The position numbers and the translations under genes were made by a program. The notes under the pieces are model-generated. The model saw nothing but the letters and a program-made list of their open reading frames with translations, did not search any database and was not told the origin of the DNA. From NCBI GenBank assembly GCA_003254925.1, contig QANZ01035685.1, positions 56,879 through 120,878 on the forward strand: DNA of 64,000 nucleotides. Reading direction: 5' to 3'. Positions 45,795 through 58,301 of this stretch are shown piece after piece. The stretch's first letter is position 1. Every line of letters begins with the position of its first letter. This DNA comes from Chamaecrista fasciculata. Lineage: Eukaryota; Streptophyta; Magnoliopsida; Fabales; Fabaceae.

Positions 45795-47420
45795 ATGTCA
45801 CGTGCCGATGCCAATCCCTTGCAACACGCATCGTCCCAGTCGGACATGGACGAGATCGAGAATCTGATTCACGCCAGCGTCCAATCGAGTCCCGCCACCG
45901 TCCTTCCTGCCAAGCCCCCTAGTCCCCCTCGAGCTTCCATTCCCGTTTCTTCTTCTCTTCCTCCTCTTCCTCACAAACCTCACTCTCACTCTAATCAGAA
46001 ACCTCCTCGCCCTCCTCCTCCTCCTCCTCCTCCTTCTGGATTTGGGTCTCCCCCTGACACCCTCACCGAACCCGTATTGGACACCATTAACAGAGATCTC
46101 TCAAGGATTCTCAATAATCTCAAGCTCGTCGTCTTCCCCAATCCCTTTCGTGACGACCCCGGCAAGGCTCTCCGCGATTGGGATCTCTGGGGTCCTTTCT
46201 TCTTCATTGTCTTCTTGGGTCTCATTCTTTCCTGGTCTGCTTCTGTCAAGAAGGTGAACCCCCCTTTTTCTTCTTCTCATCTCTAATCTAACTATTCTAT
46301 ATATATTTTGCAATGCCAATTTCATTACTAACTTTCTTTTTTCATTCTATCTCAGTCTGACGTCTTTGCTGTTGCTTTTGCCTTACTCGCTGCCGGCGCT
46401 GTCATTCTCACCCTCAACGTCTTACTCCTGGTATTAATATTACCCTTTTCTGTTTGATTGCTTTTTCTTTTACAAAACTTACATTCTAGTCTTTAAATTT
46501 ATTCTACGATTACAATTTAGTCCTAGTTTTAGTACCTAAAAATGTACTTTTCTACTTTTTTTTGGACAAATATCAAATATATTAAATGTATGTTAATTTA
46601 GTCCCCCAAACTTTACATCAACTGTCAATTTCATCCCTAACATTTTATATTTTAATCCATTTTATTCTTGGACTAAATTCTTTTAATAAATTAATGACAC
46701 ACTGCATCCTATTTTTCAATTTAAGTTAGGATTTGAGTTTATTTTTCTATTAATTTTTCAATATATATCATTAACTACGTAGATTCTGTCGTTAATATTT
46801 GGTTAAAATAAAAATAAAGGATAATATTGACCAAAATGTGAAACATTATGGATGAAATTGAAGCAAAGAAAAGAATGGGGACAAAATTAATACTTTTACC
46901 AGAAACTTTTTTAAGCACTAATAGTCAACTTTGTAAAGAAAAAATAGAGAAAAAAAAATGTATATATAATATTTAGGGAATGAATTGCAGTTCTAGAACA
47001 AATTCCATAATAAGAAAATAAATTTTCTCTTTTTTTGAACAAATTATATTGTTCTGGATCGGTAAGTTGTCCAAATTGACCACCCTAATAAGCAGTGCAG
47101 CTCTAAATCAAATAATAGGCCTATCATTTACTTTGTATTGTTTGACCTCAAAATTTCAGGGTGGGCACATTATTTTCTTCCAGAGTCTGAGTTTGCTGGG
47201 TTATTGCTTGTTCCCTCTGGACATTGGTGCATTCATCTGTATGTTGAAGCTGAATGTGATAGCAAAAATGATCGTCGTTTTCGTCACCTTGTCTTGGAGC
47301 TCTTGGGCTGCATATCCTTTCATGAGTTCTGCAGTCAACCCCAGAAGAAAAGCTCTTGCACTATATCCCGTTTTTCTAATGTACGTATCTGTTGGTTTTC
47401 TCATCGTTGCCATTGATTGA
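45795..47420 (+). CDS. YIP4-like Yip1-family protein (YIPF6 homologue) of the trans-Golgi network
   Basis: Exons 45795-46253, 46356-46430 and 47160-47420 give 264 residues; all introns are phase 0 with GT-AG ends. The cytosolic N-terminus has DMDEIENLI, a Pro-rich part (residues 41-80 with eight consecutive Pro) and [10 protein letters not shown]. The conserved [10 protein letters not shown] and DWDLWGPF phrases precede about five hydrophobic segments (about 133-150, 154-178, 180-202, 205-225, 240-262). The C-terminal half ([21 protein letters not shown]) is nearly what I recall of Arabidopsis YIP4a/YIP4b. Those act with ECHIDNA at the trans-Golgi network in secretion of wall polysaccharides and carrier trafficking. 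Intron 2 (729 bp) carries degenerate hairpin repeats. The upstream 45590-45794 is a CT-rich leader. No lesion seen. Confidence 0.93.
46490..46905. repeat. Degenerate hairpin repeat in YIP4 intron 2
   Basis: TTAGTCCCCCAAACTTTACA near 46600 and GGGGACAAAATTAATACTTT near 46885 form the same inverted phrases as the element at 1256-1387. It accounts for more than half of the intron. Confidence 0.5.
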
Positions 47421-49135
47421 ATGCATCAATGCACAACGTTACTGGATTCCGGAATTCTGATTCCCTCATTCTTTTATTTTTTTTCATCCTTCTTCTTTAC
47501 TTGGCTTTTGGTAAATTTTCTTCTTTTCTTCAGCTAGAGATGTCTCCAATTGTACAGTATAATGAAATTTCACTAACATTACTCCAACCATCTCGTTAAA
47601 CCTTCGTTTTCCCTCCCTATTATACTATGTGTGAATTCCGGAAGGATTGATGTTGTTGAATTCAATAGATTTTGGGTTTAGACTTTAGACAAAGGAACAA
47701 TTAGAAGATTAATAAATGAAAGATAACCTTGAACTGTGTCATTTTCTCTCTCGCTCTTTACTCGTTTATAACCAAAACATTGATCAAGTGATCAATCAGC
47801 ATATTGAATCTTTGATGTTGAAAAATGAGTGGATTCGTTACGTAGCACGTTTTTAAAATTTCATATGTGGAGGACCCAATCCACCGTCAGCGTTAAATGG
47901 AAATGTCAATTTTATCTTATAAACCGCTGCGAAATAGACTATAGGGTGCCACCATCCTCTAGTGACATATTCAATTTTGCCAATACATTGTGACAAAGCA
48001 ATAAAGCATTCTTATGACAATGTCATATTTCCTAGTTGTTTATTTAATTCAACTGGATATCCAAGTTTCTTCTTCTTCTTTATTTCGTGTCAACTAAATA
48101 TTCATGTGGTTAATTTTATTGAACACTCATAAAGACTTGGTATCATGGGGATGCAGAATCCTTTCAGGGTACAAAAATTACAAGGAACTCTTATGGTTGT
48201 ATTACCATAAGTCGTTGGCAACATGTAACAATATATAAGAAAATCAGTTGCAAATTTCACTGTTGTTAGTTGTTACAATTATTTGAAGATAAACAACACT
48301 TTTGAAACTCTCATGAACAAGTGTCTCTTGATTTAAAATATATATATATTTTTTACATAATTTAAAGCCAGAATTGAAAGGGAATGAAGTAAAGCTAAGA
48401 TAATATTTTACTACATTTTAGCATTTACTAGTTGGGGGTTAGTAATTAATTAGTAATTCATAAAAATAAAACGAGCATTCCTCCAAAAACAAAAAGCCCA
48501 GTACTCAAGAAAAATCAATGTGAAACGAAAGCTCAAAACCGTGAAGCTTATCGTATATTCGTATGCACATACACTGCAGCGGCTCCAAAAACATCATGCT
48601 TATCTTTTTTTTTTTTTGGCCTGAATAACATCATGCTTATCTGCTTACTCACTTCCTGTAGTCGCATAACAATATCTGAAAAAGACTTTGATGAGGAGAA
48701 GCTGGTTTTTGAAAATTGACTATTTATCATGAGATTATCATAAATCTTATAAGTCATGCGTATTTTATAAATTTAAACAATTATTTAAATAATCAAATTT
48801 CTTAAAAGTCAAACTATCCCAATCCAAAACTAAGTACCAACGTGCAGGACTGACAGATGGCGATGCACTGGGGTCATTTTGGAATTGGGTTGTTGGTTTG
48901 GTGAGACACCGAGGGCCAATTAACAATGCGTTAATCATATGGGTACTTTTAACTAGTCTTGAAAATATCAATTAAAATTGATCAATTGTTGCTTAGTCGC
49001 CAATACAATTATACAATTTGAATATAAAAAAAAGGGTCTCAACTACGCTGGCGGGTCTCATTTGACCTACTGTGTTATGTCAAAATTCAAATGGATAATT
49101 AAAAAAATCATTAAGAGAAACTTATATATTTGAAT
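47421..49135. other. 3' flank of YIP4 and AT-rich DNA, no gene seen
   Basis: The first few hundred bases probably hold the YIP4 3' UTR. Short ORFs at 48548-48971 lack family features. The 47860-47960 block is slightly GC-richer but not coding. Confidence 0.4.
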
Positions 49136-49139
49136 TCAT

Positions 49140-49790
49140 CATATTTGCATTTAGAACGAAATATATAACTAATTTTATTTATTTGATCATGAAATAAGTA
49201 TTTTACTTTTAGGATTCAATTTGACTTAGTTTGCTAACAATTCCAACTGAATAAAAAAAATACTCGTCAAAATAACATGTAATTTTAGACTCGGCATATT
49301 TAAACTTGAAACGATATCGATTTGACTACATTCATAGTTTGAAACTAAAATATAACTAAATAGAAATATTTGACCGTGAAACAAACATTTTACTTTGGGG
49401 ATAATCTAATTTGACCTAATTTACTAACAATTCCAACTTAATAAAGAAAATACTCATAAAAAATATGTAGTTCTTGACTCGGCACATTTGAATTTGAAAT
49501 GGAATATATATGATCATATTTAGTAGTTTGAAACTAAAATAAAACTAAATAGAAGTATTTGGCCGTGAAATGAGCATTTTACTTTCAAGACATTGTTTGA
49601 TCTAATTTGCTAACAACTCTAATTGGATGGACAAAATACTCGTAAAAAATTACATGTAATTATGTAATCGATATATTCAATTTGGAAATGAGATAAATAT
49701 GACTACATTGAATAATTTGAAACCAAAATAAAAGTAAATAAAAATATTTGGGACTAATATGAAATCTTTAAAAAATTTAAGATTGAAATG
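49140..49790. repeat. Degenerate tandem array, about 187-bp unit, three copies
   Basis: Units begin near 49188, 49374 and 49562 with TGAAA(T/C)(A/G)A(G/A)CATTTTACTTT and share AATTTGCTAACAA and ACTCG(G/A)CATATT phrases in the same order. The wording resembles the interior of the TTTTGGTCC MITEs, so it may be an expanded piece of one. Confidence 0.6.
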
Positions 49791-50686
49791 AGCTTAAAGT
49801 GATATATTTATGACTAATTTGAGTATTTGACTAATATAATTTAAATTTTGCAAACTTTACTCAACATTTTCATTCCTAAATCCTAATCACATTATGTTAG
49901 AATCGCCTACCATGAAAAAAAAAGTAAATAGCTTTAATAATTGCAAATAGTAGGTTGTGAGTTGCGACAGAGACATCCGCGCAAGCCATTGTCTTTCTCT
50001 CTGTCTACATAAATAGATTGGTGACCATGAGTCTCCTCCCTTCATAAATCATAACCCATTTGACTCTGCTTCAATCGTAACTTGGACAAGACCGAAATCA
50101 ATTTTGGACTTCATTTTTTAAACTTTATGCAATCGGCTTCCCCATCTTATTAGAATTAACGTACTTTTTTAATTTTACTTCTGTTTTATATATGAAAAAA
50201 GTCTTCTTTATATGATATACGACTACTTTTTTAATTTCATGATAAAAATTTTTAAATTAATATAACATTCTAATAGAAATAGTGATTTTATTATTTAGAG
50301 TAAAATATTTTATACAATTTCAAAATATTATAATCTCTTACAATTCCTATTAAAAAAAACTAATTATAATAGACGAGAGTGACTCGCATCAATAATCAAT
50401 CAACTATTACTAGACCACGCAATAAAGGAACACAAATTTACTCAAAATTTGAAAATTTACAACTTTATAAATGACCTCATTAGACTACAAATTCAATCAT
50501 GGTTTATTAACTTATTGGCCTTTGATATTGGGTGCAATAAAGTATTTTAGTTTGTCAGATATGAAAATAATGGAATAGAAGCTACTTGCTAGGTTATATT
50601 AGAGACAGATTTATGAGCAAGGCAATATATATATATATATATATATGTGTGAGCTTGCTATGCTGTTTGATTTGCTTACCAGCTGG

Positions 50687-50893
50687 GCTATATATATGGG
50701 AAATGGATCCTCTAGAGTTCCTTTCTCTACATTTCTTGTAGAGTATGAGAGAGAAAGGAAGAGAAAAGAAGAGAGAGAAGAAGGAAATTTGGTTTTTGTA
50801 TATTTTTATTTCATGGAATCCATATTTTAAGTCTAACTCCACAAGAAATGCATGGAAAAGAACTCTAGAGGATCCAAATCCATATATATGCTA
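50687..50893. ncRNA. 207-bp near-perfect hairpin: candidate miRNA precursor or MITE
   Basis: The left arm 50687-50744 pairs with 50836-50893. The core GGATCCTCTAGAGTTC is perfect, the outer CATATATATGG nearly so, and the inner CATTTCTTGT(A/G)GAGT also pairs: about 50 of 58 positions. The loop is about 91 nt and purine-rich. Size and mismatch level fit a plant miRNA precursor, but a small fold-back element is equally possible. I do not recognise a known miRNA in either arm. Confidence 0.35.
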
Positions 50894-52401
50894 TCTAGTT
50901 ATAGGATACGTGGGATCTAATGAACAGAATATAATAGATAGGGATAAATTTTCATATACTTAGGTCAACTTTGAGTAACGTTATGTTTGTTTTTTCTTCT
51001 TCTACATCGGACATAACATAATTATTATTAAGAAAATACCATAAAAGTAAAATATAATTTAAATTTTAAATATAAATATTTTTTAGATATTTCATATTTA
51101 TAAAAAACACAAGTTCTAAAATAATATAATAAACCAATATTCAAAAAAGAAGAAATTTATTATTTGATTATTTAATTAATATTAAAAATAATATAATATT
51201 AAAACACAAGTTCTAAAATAATATAATAAACCAATAATAAATGTTACCCTTATTATTAAAAATATGTTGTCCCATCTACGTACATCATCCGTCTTCATCA
51301 TAAAATTTCCTACATCTGATAAGACCCAATTTCAACGCATGTCAAGGGACTCCATACTATACTAGCCAGAGAAAAAAGGTACTCCAAAGTCCAAACTGAT
51401 TAATATTTGGGCTTTGCCATGGAAAGTCCCATTATTTGAGCACCTCAGTTTTAAATCGCTAGATTCTACTTTTTTATATTAAAATTTGTATAATAATTTT
51501 TATTAAATTTTCCTTAATTTAAACAAGTAGAAACCAATAGTCCAGAATTGGAGTATCCCTTCGGCCCAAAGGAAAAAAAAATTGGAGTATCCCCTATGCT
51601 ACTTTTCTTAATATTTTTTCCCTTTAATATGTACCTAATAGTATTGGGGTAATGAGGAAATAACAAAATAGTTAAGGAGAGTATGCCTTTACGACACATT
51701 TTAAGATTTCTTTTAATTGATTAGGAGAGTATCTTATATTTTAAAATCTACGAAAATTTATTTAAAAAAAAAAATTAATATTTAAAAACTCATTTAATCA
51801 ATAAGAAAAAACCTCATCTTTTAAAAAGAAAAAAAAAAGGTTGAGATTGATTTTATTTTATTTTTTTAAAGAAGTTAGATGGAGGAAGAGAATGGTGGTA
51901 AGAAATGTTGGATTTTACGTGGGGCTGAGGGTGAGACTGAGACATCAACTAGTTGTACGGTCAACACAGAACTCAGATACCTGCTGTGTCACTGCTCTTT
52001 TGGTTTACGTGAGACACTGATTTGGTACGGCTTCCTTCCCTTGAATATATTTAATCATTGTTTAACAATTTTTTGTCATCAATTTTAGAACATAAATAAA
52101 TTCAACTAAGCTTATTGTTGTTGGTTTACGTAAGGGGGGCAATTGAATTCTGGTTTACTTGGAGGGGAAAGGCAAGACAGTGTGGGTATTTATTTATTTA
52201 TTGAGTATTGTGTGAGAAGTGAGAAATGGGGAAGTGATGTAATATGATAGATGATGATGATGTTTCAGTTTCAGACTCTAACTTATGAAAATTGATTCTC
52301 TTCATCTATTCCCTTTCTCTCTTCAAATTGATTCTCTTCAACTGGGAAGGGGCTACCTAAATTAGCTTGGGACTTGCGACCCTATAAAGTCAAGTCTGGT
52401 C

Positions 52402-52403
<2 letters not shown>
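50894..52403. other. AT-rich intergenic DNA, one doubtful short ORF
   Basis: A 69-codon ORF at 51879-52088 is somewhat GC-richer than its surroundings but shows no family feature, and its last third is hydrophobic low complexity. Not called as a gene. Confidence 0.4.

Positions 52404-52444
<41 letters not shown>
52404..52444. repeat. (CT)20 microsatellite
   Basis: Uninterrupted TC/CT run of about 40 bases. Confidence 0.95.
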
Positions 52445-52447
<3 letters not shown>

Positions 52448-53129
52448 TGCAATATCACAACAAATTTGATGACACCCTTCAGATTCACCCAACACCGCCC
52501 TTGTAAAATATCTCATGCACTTATTTTCAATACTCAGATAACTTTTCTTCGTTTGTTTTATTAATAGAATAATAAATTAGACAGAGAATGACGTTTTAGG
52601 AGTAAAATATAATTATGAAGTCATGATATTGAAATTTGAATCAAAAGAGATATGTAATTGTACTCGTTTAATTTAAATGAGCAATTCAATTTTAGAATTT
52701 GATTCAATTTGAGTGTATGTAATATATATGGCCTCTTCTCACAATTCATTCATGTCCCTTTAAAACTTTAGGCACATGCCTTCCACATAAGATCAGAATT
52801 TTCTTACCATAGAAAATAGAAATAGGCAGGTGGCAATAAGTGAATGGTCTTTAAATAAATATTTTGGTTAAAAATATTATCCTAGTGAAAAGGTGAAAAT
52901 TGTTATGGGCATAACACTTAGAAATATGGTAGCCTGATAGAAATAAGCAACTAGAAAATGAAAAGATAATAATTCTAACACCTAATTGGATTGTGTGACC
53001 ATCAAAATGAGATATTTAGATTAGAAAAATGTATATAAATGAGCTGCTAACAATAACAGTTTGTTAATGATCCTAAATAAATAGAAAAAATATTTATTAA
53101 AAATAACTTATATCTTTAAATTTATTGCA

Positions 53130-53440
53130 TTTTAATATGGTAGAGCCCGGTCTTCCTGTCATAGTTAGCATACCTCACAACTAGGCCTACCACACGCTCG
53201 ACTTTGGCACCATGATTTTGTCATCAAGACAGTTAAAGTAACAATACCCCTTAATTATCACCCTCGCACTCTATAAATAGGATTCTAAGTAACACCAAAA
53301 CACATTTGATGTATCATTTAGTTTTACTTTGCTAATTTATTGACTTAATCATCATAAATTCTCTTAGGAACCAAACTCCTTTAACAAAGTGTTGTAGGAC
53401 CGGTGACCCCTGACAAATTGATCAGGAGCGTTATCACATC
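53130..53440 (+). repeat. LTR-like fragment, possibly a solo LTR
   Basis: GAGCCCGG...CTCACAACTAGGCC phrases, a TATAAATAGG box at 53272-53281 and an end-like GGACCGGTGACCCCTGAC resemble a plant Ty3/gypsy LTR and its junction. No internal domains adjoin it and no TSD was found. Confidence 0.35.
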
Positions 53441-53784
53441 TGAATTTAAAACATAATATTTATTATAACATGGGATATCTCAATAAAAAAATTATGTAAA
53501 CATAAAAATTCAACCTAAGACAAATAAAATATTTAAAATTAATTTGAAATATATTTTATTCTTTTAGAATCAATTTGAATATTCCGCCTAAAATAAGTCT
53601 AATATCTATCTTCTATTGCAACGATGAAATAAAATGTAAGGATGTATGAGATCCGATATATCTTAACTATCAGGTAATAAAAGGTTTTCATTTTATAATC
53701 ATATATGAGAATATTTGGGATATGTGTAATCTTTAAAGAAAGGAAATCAGATACGTTAGGTATTTTATGTATGAAATGAGATGA

Positions 53785-54260
53785 TTTAGGCCCTTTTGGG
53801 AGCAATTGCATTTCGATCCAAGCTCATCTAAGTGATTGAGATGAGATGATGTTGTAATGGGATGAGATGAAATGATGTATTGGTGTTTGGGTGATTTTAG
53901 AGAAAATGATGTTAAATATGGTGTGAAATTATATAAAAGGGTATGCAATGATTGTGGTTGGTTGAAATAGATTTATAGATTTTTTTAATTTGTATAGGGG
54001 TAAAAATGATAGGAAATAATGAGATGAGATGGAGATAATGAGATGAGATGAGATGATAGGTGTTTGATGGTGGGTTGGATGAAATGATATTGAGATTAGA
54101 TGCTCTTGGAAGGCGTGAGGATGAGATATTTTTTGATGAAAGGTTTAGCGTCAATCTCATTGGATGAGATGATGGACCAAAATGAAAATAATATTAAAAT
54201 TATTTTAAGATTACAATTTGGTCCATAAATTTGTACCGGTCCAATTAATCAATCCCTAAC
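53785..54260 (-). mobile_element. Harbinger-related element, truncated and reversed relative of 42661-43862
   Basis: Shares with the reverse complement of 43420-43860 the string GATTGTGGTTGGTTGAAATA, a TTGTATAGGGGTA phrase and a GGACCAAAATG...ACAATTTGGTC stretch, in the same order. A GGCCCTTTTGGGAG start is visible near 53789; no matching right terminus. Confidence 0.55.
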
Positions 54261-54400
54261 ATGTGTAAATGATAACTCGGGGCCTGTAGAAAATCCCGGC
54301 CATCAACAATCGAGTCTATTTATGAAATTCAATGACAAAAAAATAACAAAGAATAGTTTGAGGACTAGAATGCAAATTACAAAACAACACTAAAATGTTT

Positions 54401-54680
54401 GGTCAAAGGTTAATTTTGGTTCTAAAGGTATGGCCTAATATTCATTTTGGTCCATTATGTTTCAAAAAATTCAAATTGGTCCTAAACGTTGGCAAAATTA
54501 TTCATTTTGGTCATAAATATTGGTAAAATGTTTCTAATAGAATATATAGAGGTACTCTTTGGGAACAATACGTAGTTCTAAACTCGTCATGTTTGAACTT
54601 GAAACGAGCCATATTCAATACTTGAGACCAAAATGAAATATTTTGTAAACATTTAGGAGCAATTTGAATATTTTAACTCC
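54401..54680. mobile_element. Truncated fold-back MITE, TTTTGGTCC family
   Basis: Left end GGTCAAAGGTTAATTTTGG followed by CATTTTGGTCC phrases and an AAACTCGTCATGTTTGAACT core shared with 8915-9457. The right terminus is lost. Confidence 0.5.
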
Positions 54681-55855
54681 TTTTAATTTGTACACAAAAC
54701 TTCATAAAATATATTGAAAAAAAATATAGATTGAATTGTATAATAGCAAAAAAACATATAGGAATGTTGTAGTTTGGACTAAAAAATATAACAAATATTT
54801 TGCGGACCAAAATGCAACTCATCTCGTAATTTGAGTAAAAAATCTAACCATAAATAGTTTTATGACCGAAACAAATAGAAGAACATTGAGACAATAAAAA
54901 ACAAAACAACATTGCAATTTTTTGGCTACCCATGATTCGAACAAAAAAAAATAACCGACACGTGGAAACTTGTGTATTTTTCCAACCAAAAAATAACCGT
55001 TATTTCTCCATTATCTACAACGTATAATCATCTGATGATTTTAGACATGAATATAGAATAAAAAATAGTATGAGGACCAAAATGAAACTAATTGCATAGT
55101 TTGAGGAAAAGAAACCAAACAAAAAATAGTTTTAGGAGCTAAGGAAACTGAGCTCATAGTTTGAGGATCAAAATGCTTATAAAAGTGAAGAGAATATTGT
55201 AATGAGAATAGAGGAAGATTATAACTTAAAAAATAATTTAAGAATTCAATTGTATATTTTACTCAAAATAAATAAAAGAATATCATTAGATTTAGAATCA
55301 ATATGGACATTTATTTGTTTTATTTTTACTGTCAAGTTAAATCAGGCCATAGACAACGAACAAAACAAAACAAGTAGCCAAATGTCCAAATGTCTTGTTG
55401 CAACTTGCAGCACGGTATCAGTCCATAAAAATTGGTTCAATTAGTTTGGAGTTGGTTTCTAAACTATAAGGTTGTAAATTATATTTTAAAGGTTGTAAAT
55501 TATATTTTGATTCGTGTGTGGGTTGATTCACTTAATTTATGAGTCGTGACTCACCAACATATTTATTACTTTTTATTAAAAAAATTATATTTTAAATTTC
55601 AAAATAATCATCTTCTTATAATTTAGGATATGTAAAAAAAATATTAAAATTAATATATGATAATTAGGTAACTCATCATCATTTTAAAAATTTGAGTATA
55701 AAAAAATATATAAAATTAAGGGGGAAAAAAATAGTCTAATAAGTTAAGTAAAGTTGATGCAATTATATTTATCAAGAATGATAATTTTTTTTTCATGAAA
55801 AGAAAACTTCATTGAAAATTATAATTTGTATGAGCAAATTCAAATAAATTAGAAG

Positions 55856-56635
55856 TAGGGGTGTTCGTCGGACGATTTGGACGATTTGAAAGGATTTTTT
55901 AAACTGGACCGTTGATTGGTTTCATTCATCAAAATCAAACCAAACCAAACTAATAAAAAGCGGTTTGGGCAGTTCGGTTTGAGCGGTTTGAAAGTAGTTA
56001 TTGTCAATTTTGTCGCTAATATACTAACAAATAAAATATATAGTTATTCTCATAACTTACTAATATACTACTAATAAAATAAATATTATTATAGTATAAA
56101 ATACTTTTTATAAATAATAATTAAATTGAAATTAGAAGTGTAGTTTACCAATATATTTCTTCCTTTAACTTGATATCACAATAAGTTCTTCAAATATAGT
56201 ATGTTTTATTTTGTACAAACTAACTCAATTTTATATAATGTAGTAACATGTATGACTCATGGTGCATTATAATATGTTATGTAATGTAATATATTATCAT
56301 TCTGTTGTGAACGACGAAATGATATTCTACTTTTTAGCAAAAATTATTAGTATATAACAACTTTTAACTTACAATATATATATATATGCTTTCTCAATGT
56401 TGAATATTGTATATATATATATATGAGTAATAGAGTATGAGTTACCCTAATGAAAATATGAGGTAGATGTATATATATAAGTAAAAAAGAGTTTTAGCAG
56501 TTTGACAATTTGATTCGGTTCGTGCGACGTCCAAACCAAATTAAATTGTTTATCTATCAATTTAGTTCGATTTCACTTTCAATTTAATTTGAATTAGTTC
56601 GATCAATCGATTTGGTTTAATTTTAAACCCTCCTA
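55856..56635. mobile_element. hAT-type non-autonomous element, 780 bp, 8-bp TSD
   Basis: Starts TAGGGGTGTTCG and ends in the complement of TAGGAGGGTTTA. The 8-bp duplication ATTAGAAG is at 55848-55855 and 56636-56643. Both ends are rich in GGTTTGG/GATTTGG phrases and the middle is TA-rich. No transposase. Confidence 0.8.
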
Positions 56636-57862
56636 ATTAGAAGTTGTGAACAACCGAAGTAAATTGGGTTGGCTCTCAATTTGACGCGGTACGGAGAAGG
56701 AAAGAAAACATATGGCACTTTTTTATTTAAAAGAAATATCAATTTTATTAATTTATACTATTTAATTATTCGATCAATTAAAAATAAAAATAGAATTTAG
56801 CTGAAAATTTACCCCTACTCCTTTTGATAATTTTAGTCACCGTCATGGCGTCATGGATCAACCTGTCATTCGCTAAAAACTATTTTAACGGTTTGGTCAA
56901 AATGTATATGAAAAAGTAAATGTATACAGTACTTATTTATATTTTAGATCAAATTTGTATTTTTTTAAAAAATAATATATATTTGTACATTTAAAATAAA
57001 AAATCGTATTTAATCTAAAAAGCTAGGAATTAAAAAAGATATTAATGTAAGATGTGTATGCGTTTCACTCCCCCACACACAACCACAGGAGCAGGGCTAG
57101 CTTAGCTATGTAGAGAGAGAAAGAGAGATGATAGAGTTATTATTAGATCCCTTGTGTGTTGTGTGGACAGTGCACAGTGCCCATCATAACAAACCTGCAT
57201 TAATTATGATATCTTGATAGGTTTTGTACTAAGATCGAGTGTCAGGTCTTCATAATTATAATTCCACCCATTCCCCATAGGACACCTGTAACTTCTCTGC
57301 TTAATTATATTAAGCGAATCCCTCGCTCTTGATCTTTAATCCCTCGAAAACCGTGGTTGGCACCCACAGATGCAAGTATTGCAACATTTATGAGTGAGTG
57401 ATGCATGATGATGGATATTGACAGAAAGAGCATGCCTTTGCCTTCCTCCATCTTCATCTTCATGAATCTTATCTCAACAATCAATCTCTGTCAGGATTTC
57501 TCACCCCTCATCAAGCAATCTGCTTACTTCACTCTCGTCCTTCATTTTATACAAACAAGCCATGAAACTTATTTAATATATTGAAATTTATGAAAATTTA
57601 TTTAAAAAATAATTTTTAATATTAAAAAATTCACTTCATTGATAAAAAAAATAATTAAAGACATATTAGAAAGACCCTAACCGACCACCAAATTGGAGTT
57701 GGAAAATATTTGCGTTTCCAATGTGGACCAAAATTACAGTGGGGGCCATATTTACGTTCCAATCACTTCCTAGCTTACTTCAGATCATGCATTTAACATA
57801 TCTGATTTTGCAAAATTTAGTTAATAATTAAAATAATTAATGTATATGATATATAAAAAGAA
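56636..57862. other. AT-rich intergenic DNA, no gene seen
   Basis: The 57060-57560 part is less AT-rich, with GAGAGAGAAAGAGAG and CCCCACACAC blocks, and could be distal regulatory DNA or a transcript leader, but no reading frame or splice pattern is visible. Confidence 0.4.
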
Positions 57863-58292
57863 GGGTAAATTACACTTTGGTACCCTGTAGTTTGACCATA
57901 TTTTACTTTGGTACCCTGTGGTTTGAAACTTGACACTTTGGTACCCTGTGGTATTCTCCATTAACACTTTGGTACCCTTTGGAGTTATTTTGTAATTTTA
58001 ACCATGATAAATTTTGCAAAAATTACATATTGACCCCAAAAAGTTTTTAAAAAATTACAAATAGGTTCTTAGATATATATTATCTAGGGACTAAAATGAA
58101 AACTTTAAAAAAATTTAGGGGTCAATATGTAATTTTTGAAAAATTTATTATGGTTAAAATTACAAAATAGCTTCAAAGGGTACCAAAGTATTAAAGGAGA
58201 ATACCACAGGGTACCAAAGTGTCAAGTTTCAAACCACAGGGTACCAAAGTAAAATAGGGTCAAACCACAGGGTACCAAAGTGTAATTTACCC
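57863..58292. mobile_element. Mutator-type palindromic MITE, 430 bp, perfect 9-bp TSD
   Basis: Termini GGGTAAATTACACTTTGG and complement; TSD TAAAAAGAA at 57854-57862 and 58293-58301. The two halves pair along nearly the whole length, including the AAAATTACATATTGACCCC centre. Transcribed, it would form one long hairpin. Confidence 0.9.
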
Positions 58293-58301
58293 TAAAAAGA
58301 A

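Noticed and set aside
45377-45847. Minus-strand ORF opposite the YIP4 leader
   Set aside because: Antisense to the YIP4 5' region, ends in low-complexity Lys/Phe runs, no domain.
50705-50718. GGATCCTCTAGAGT resembles a cloning-vector polylinker
   Set aside because: The match stops after 14 bases, is repeated in inverted form at 50862-50875 with plant-like flanks, and no other vector sequence is present.
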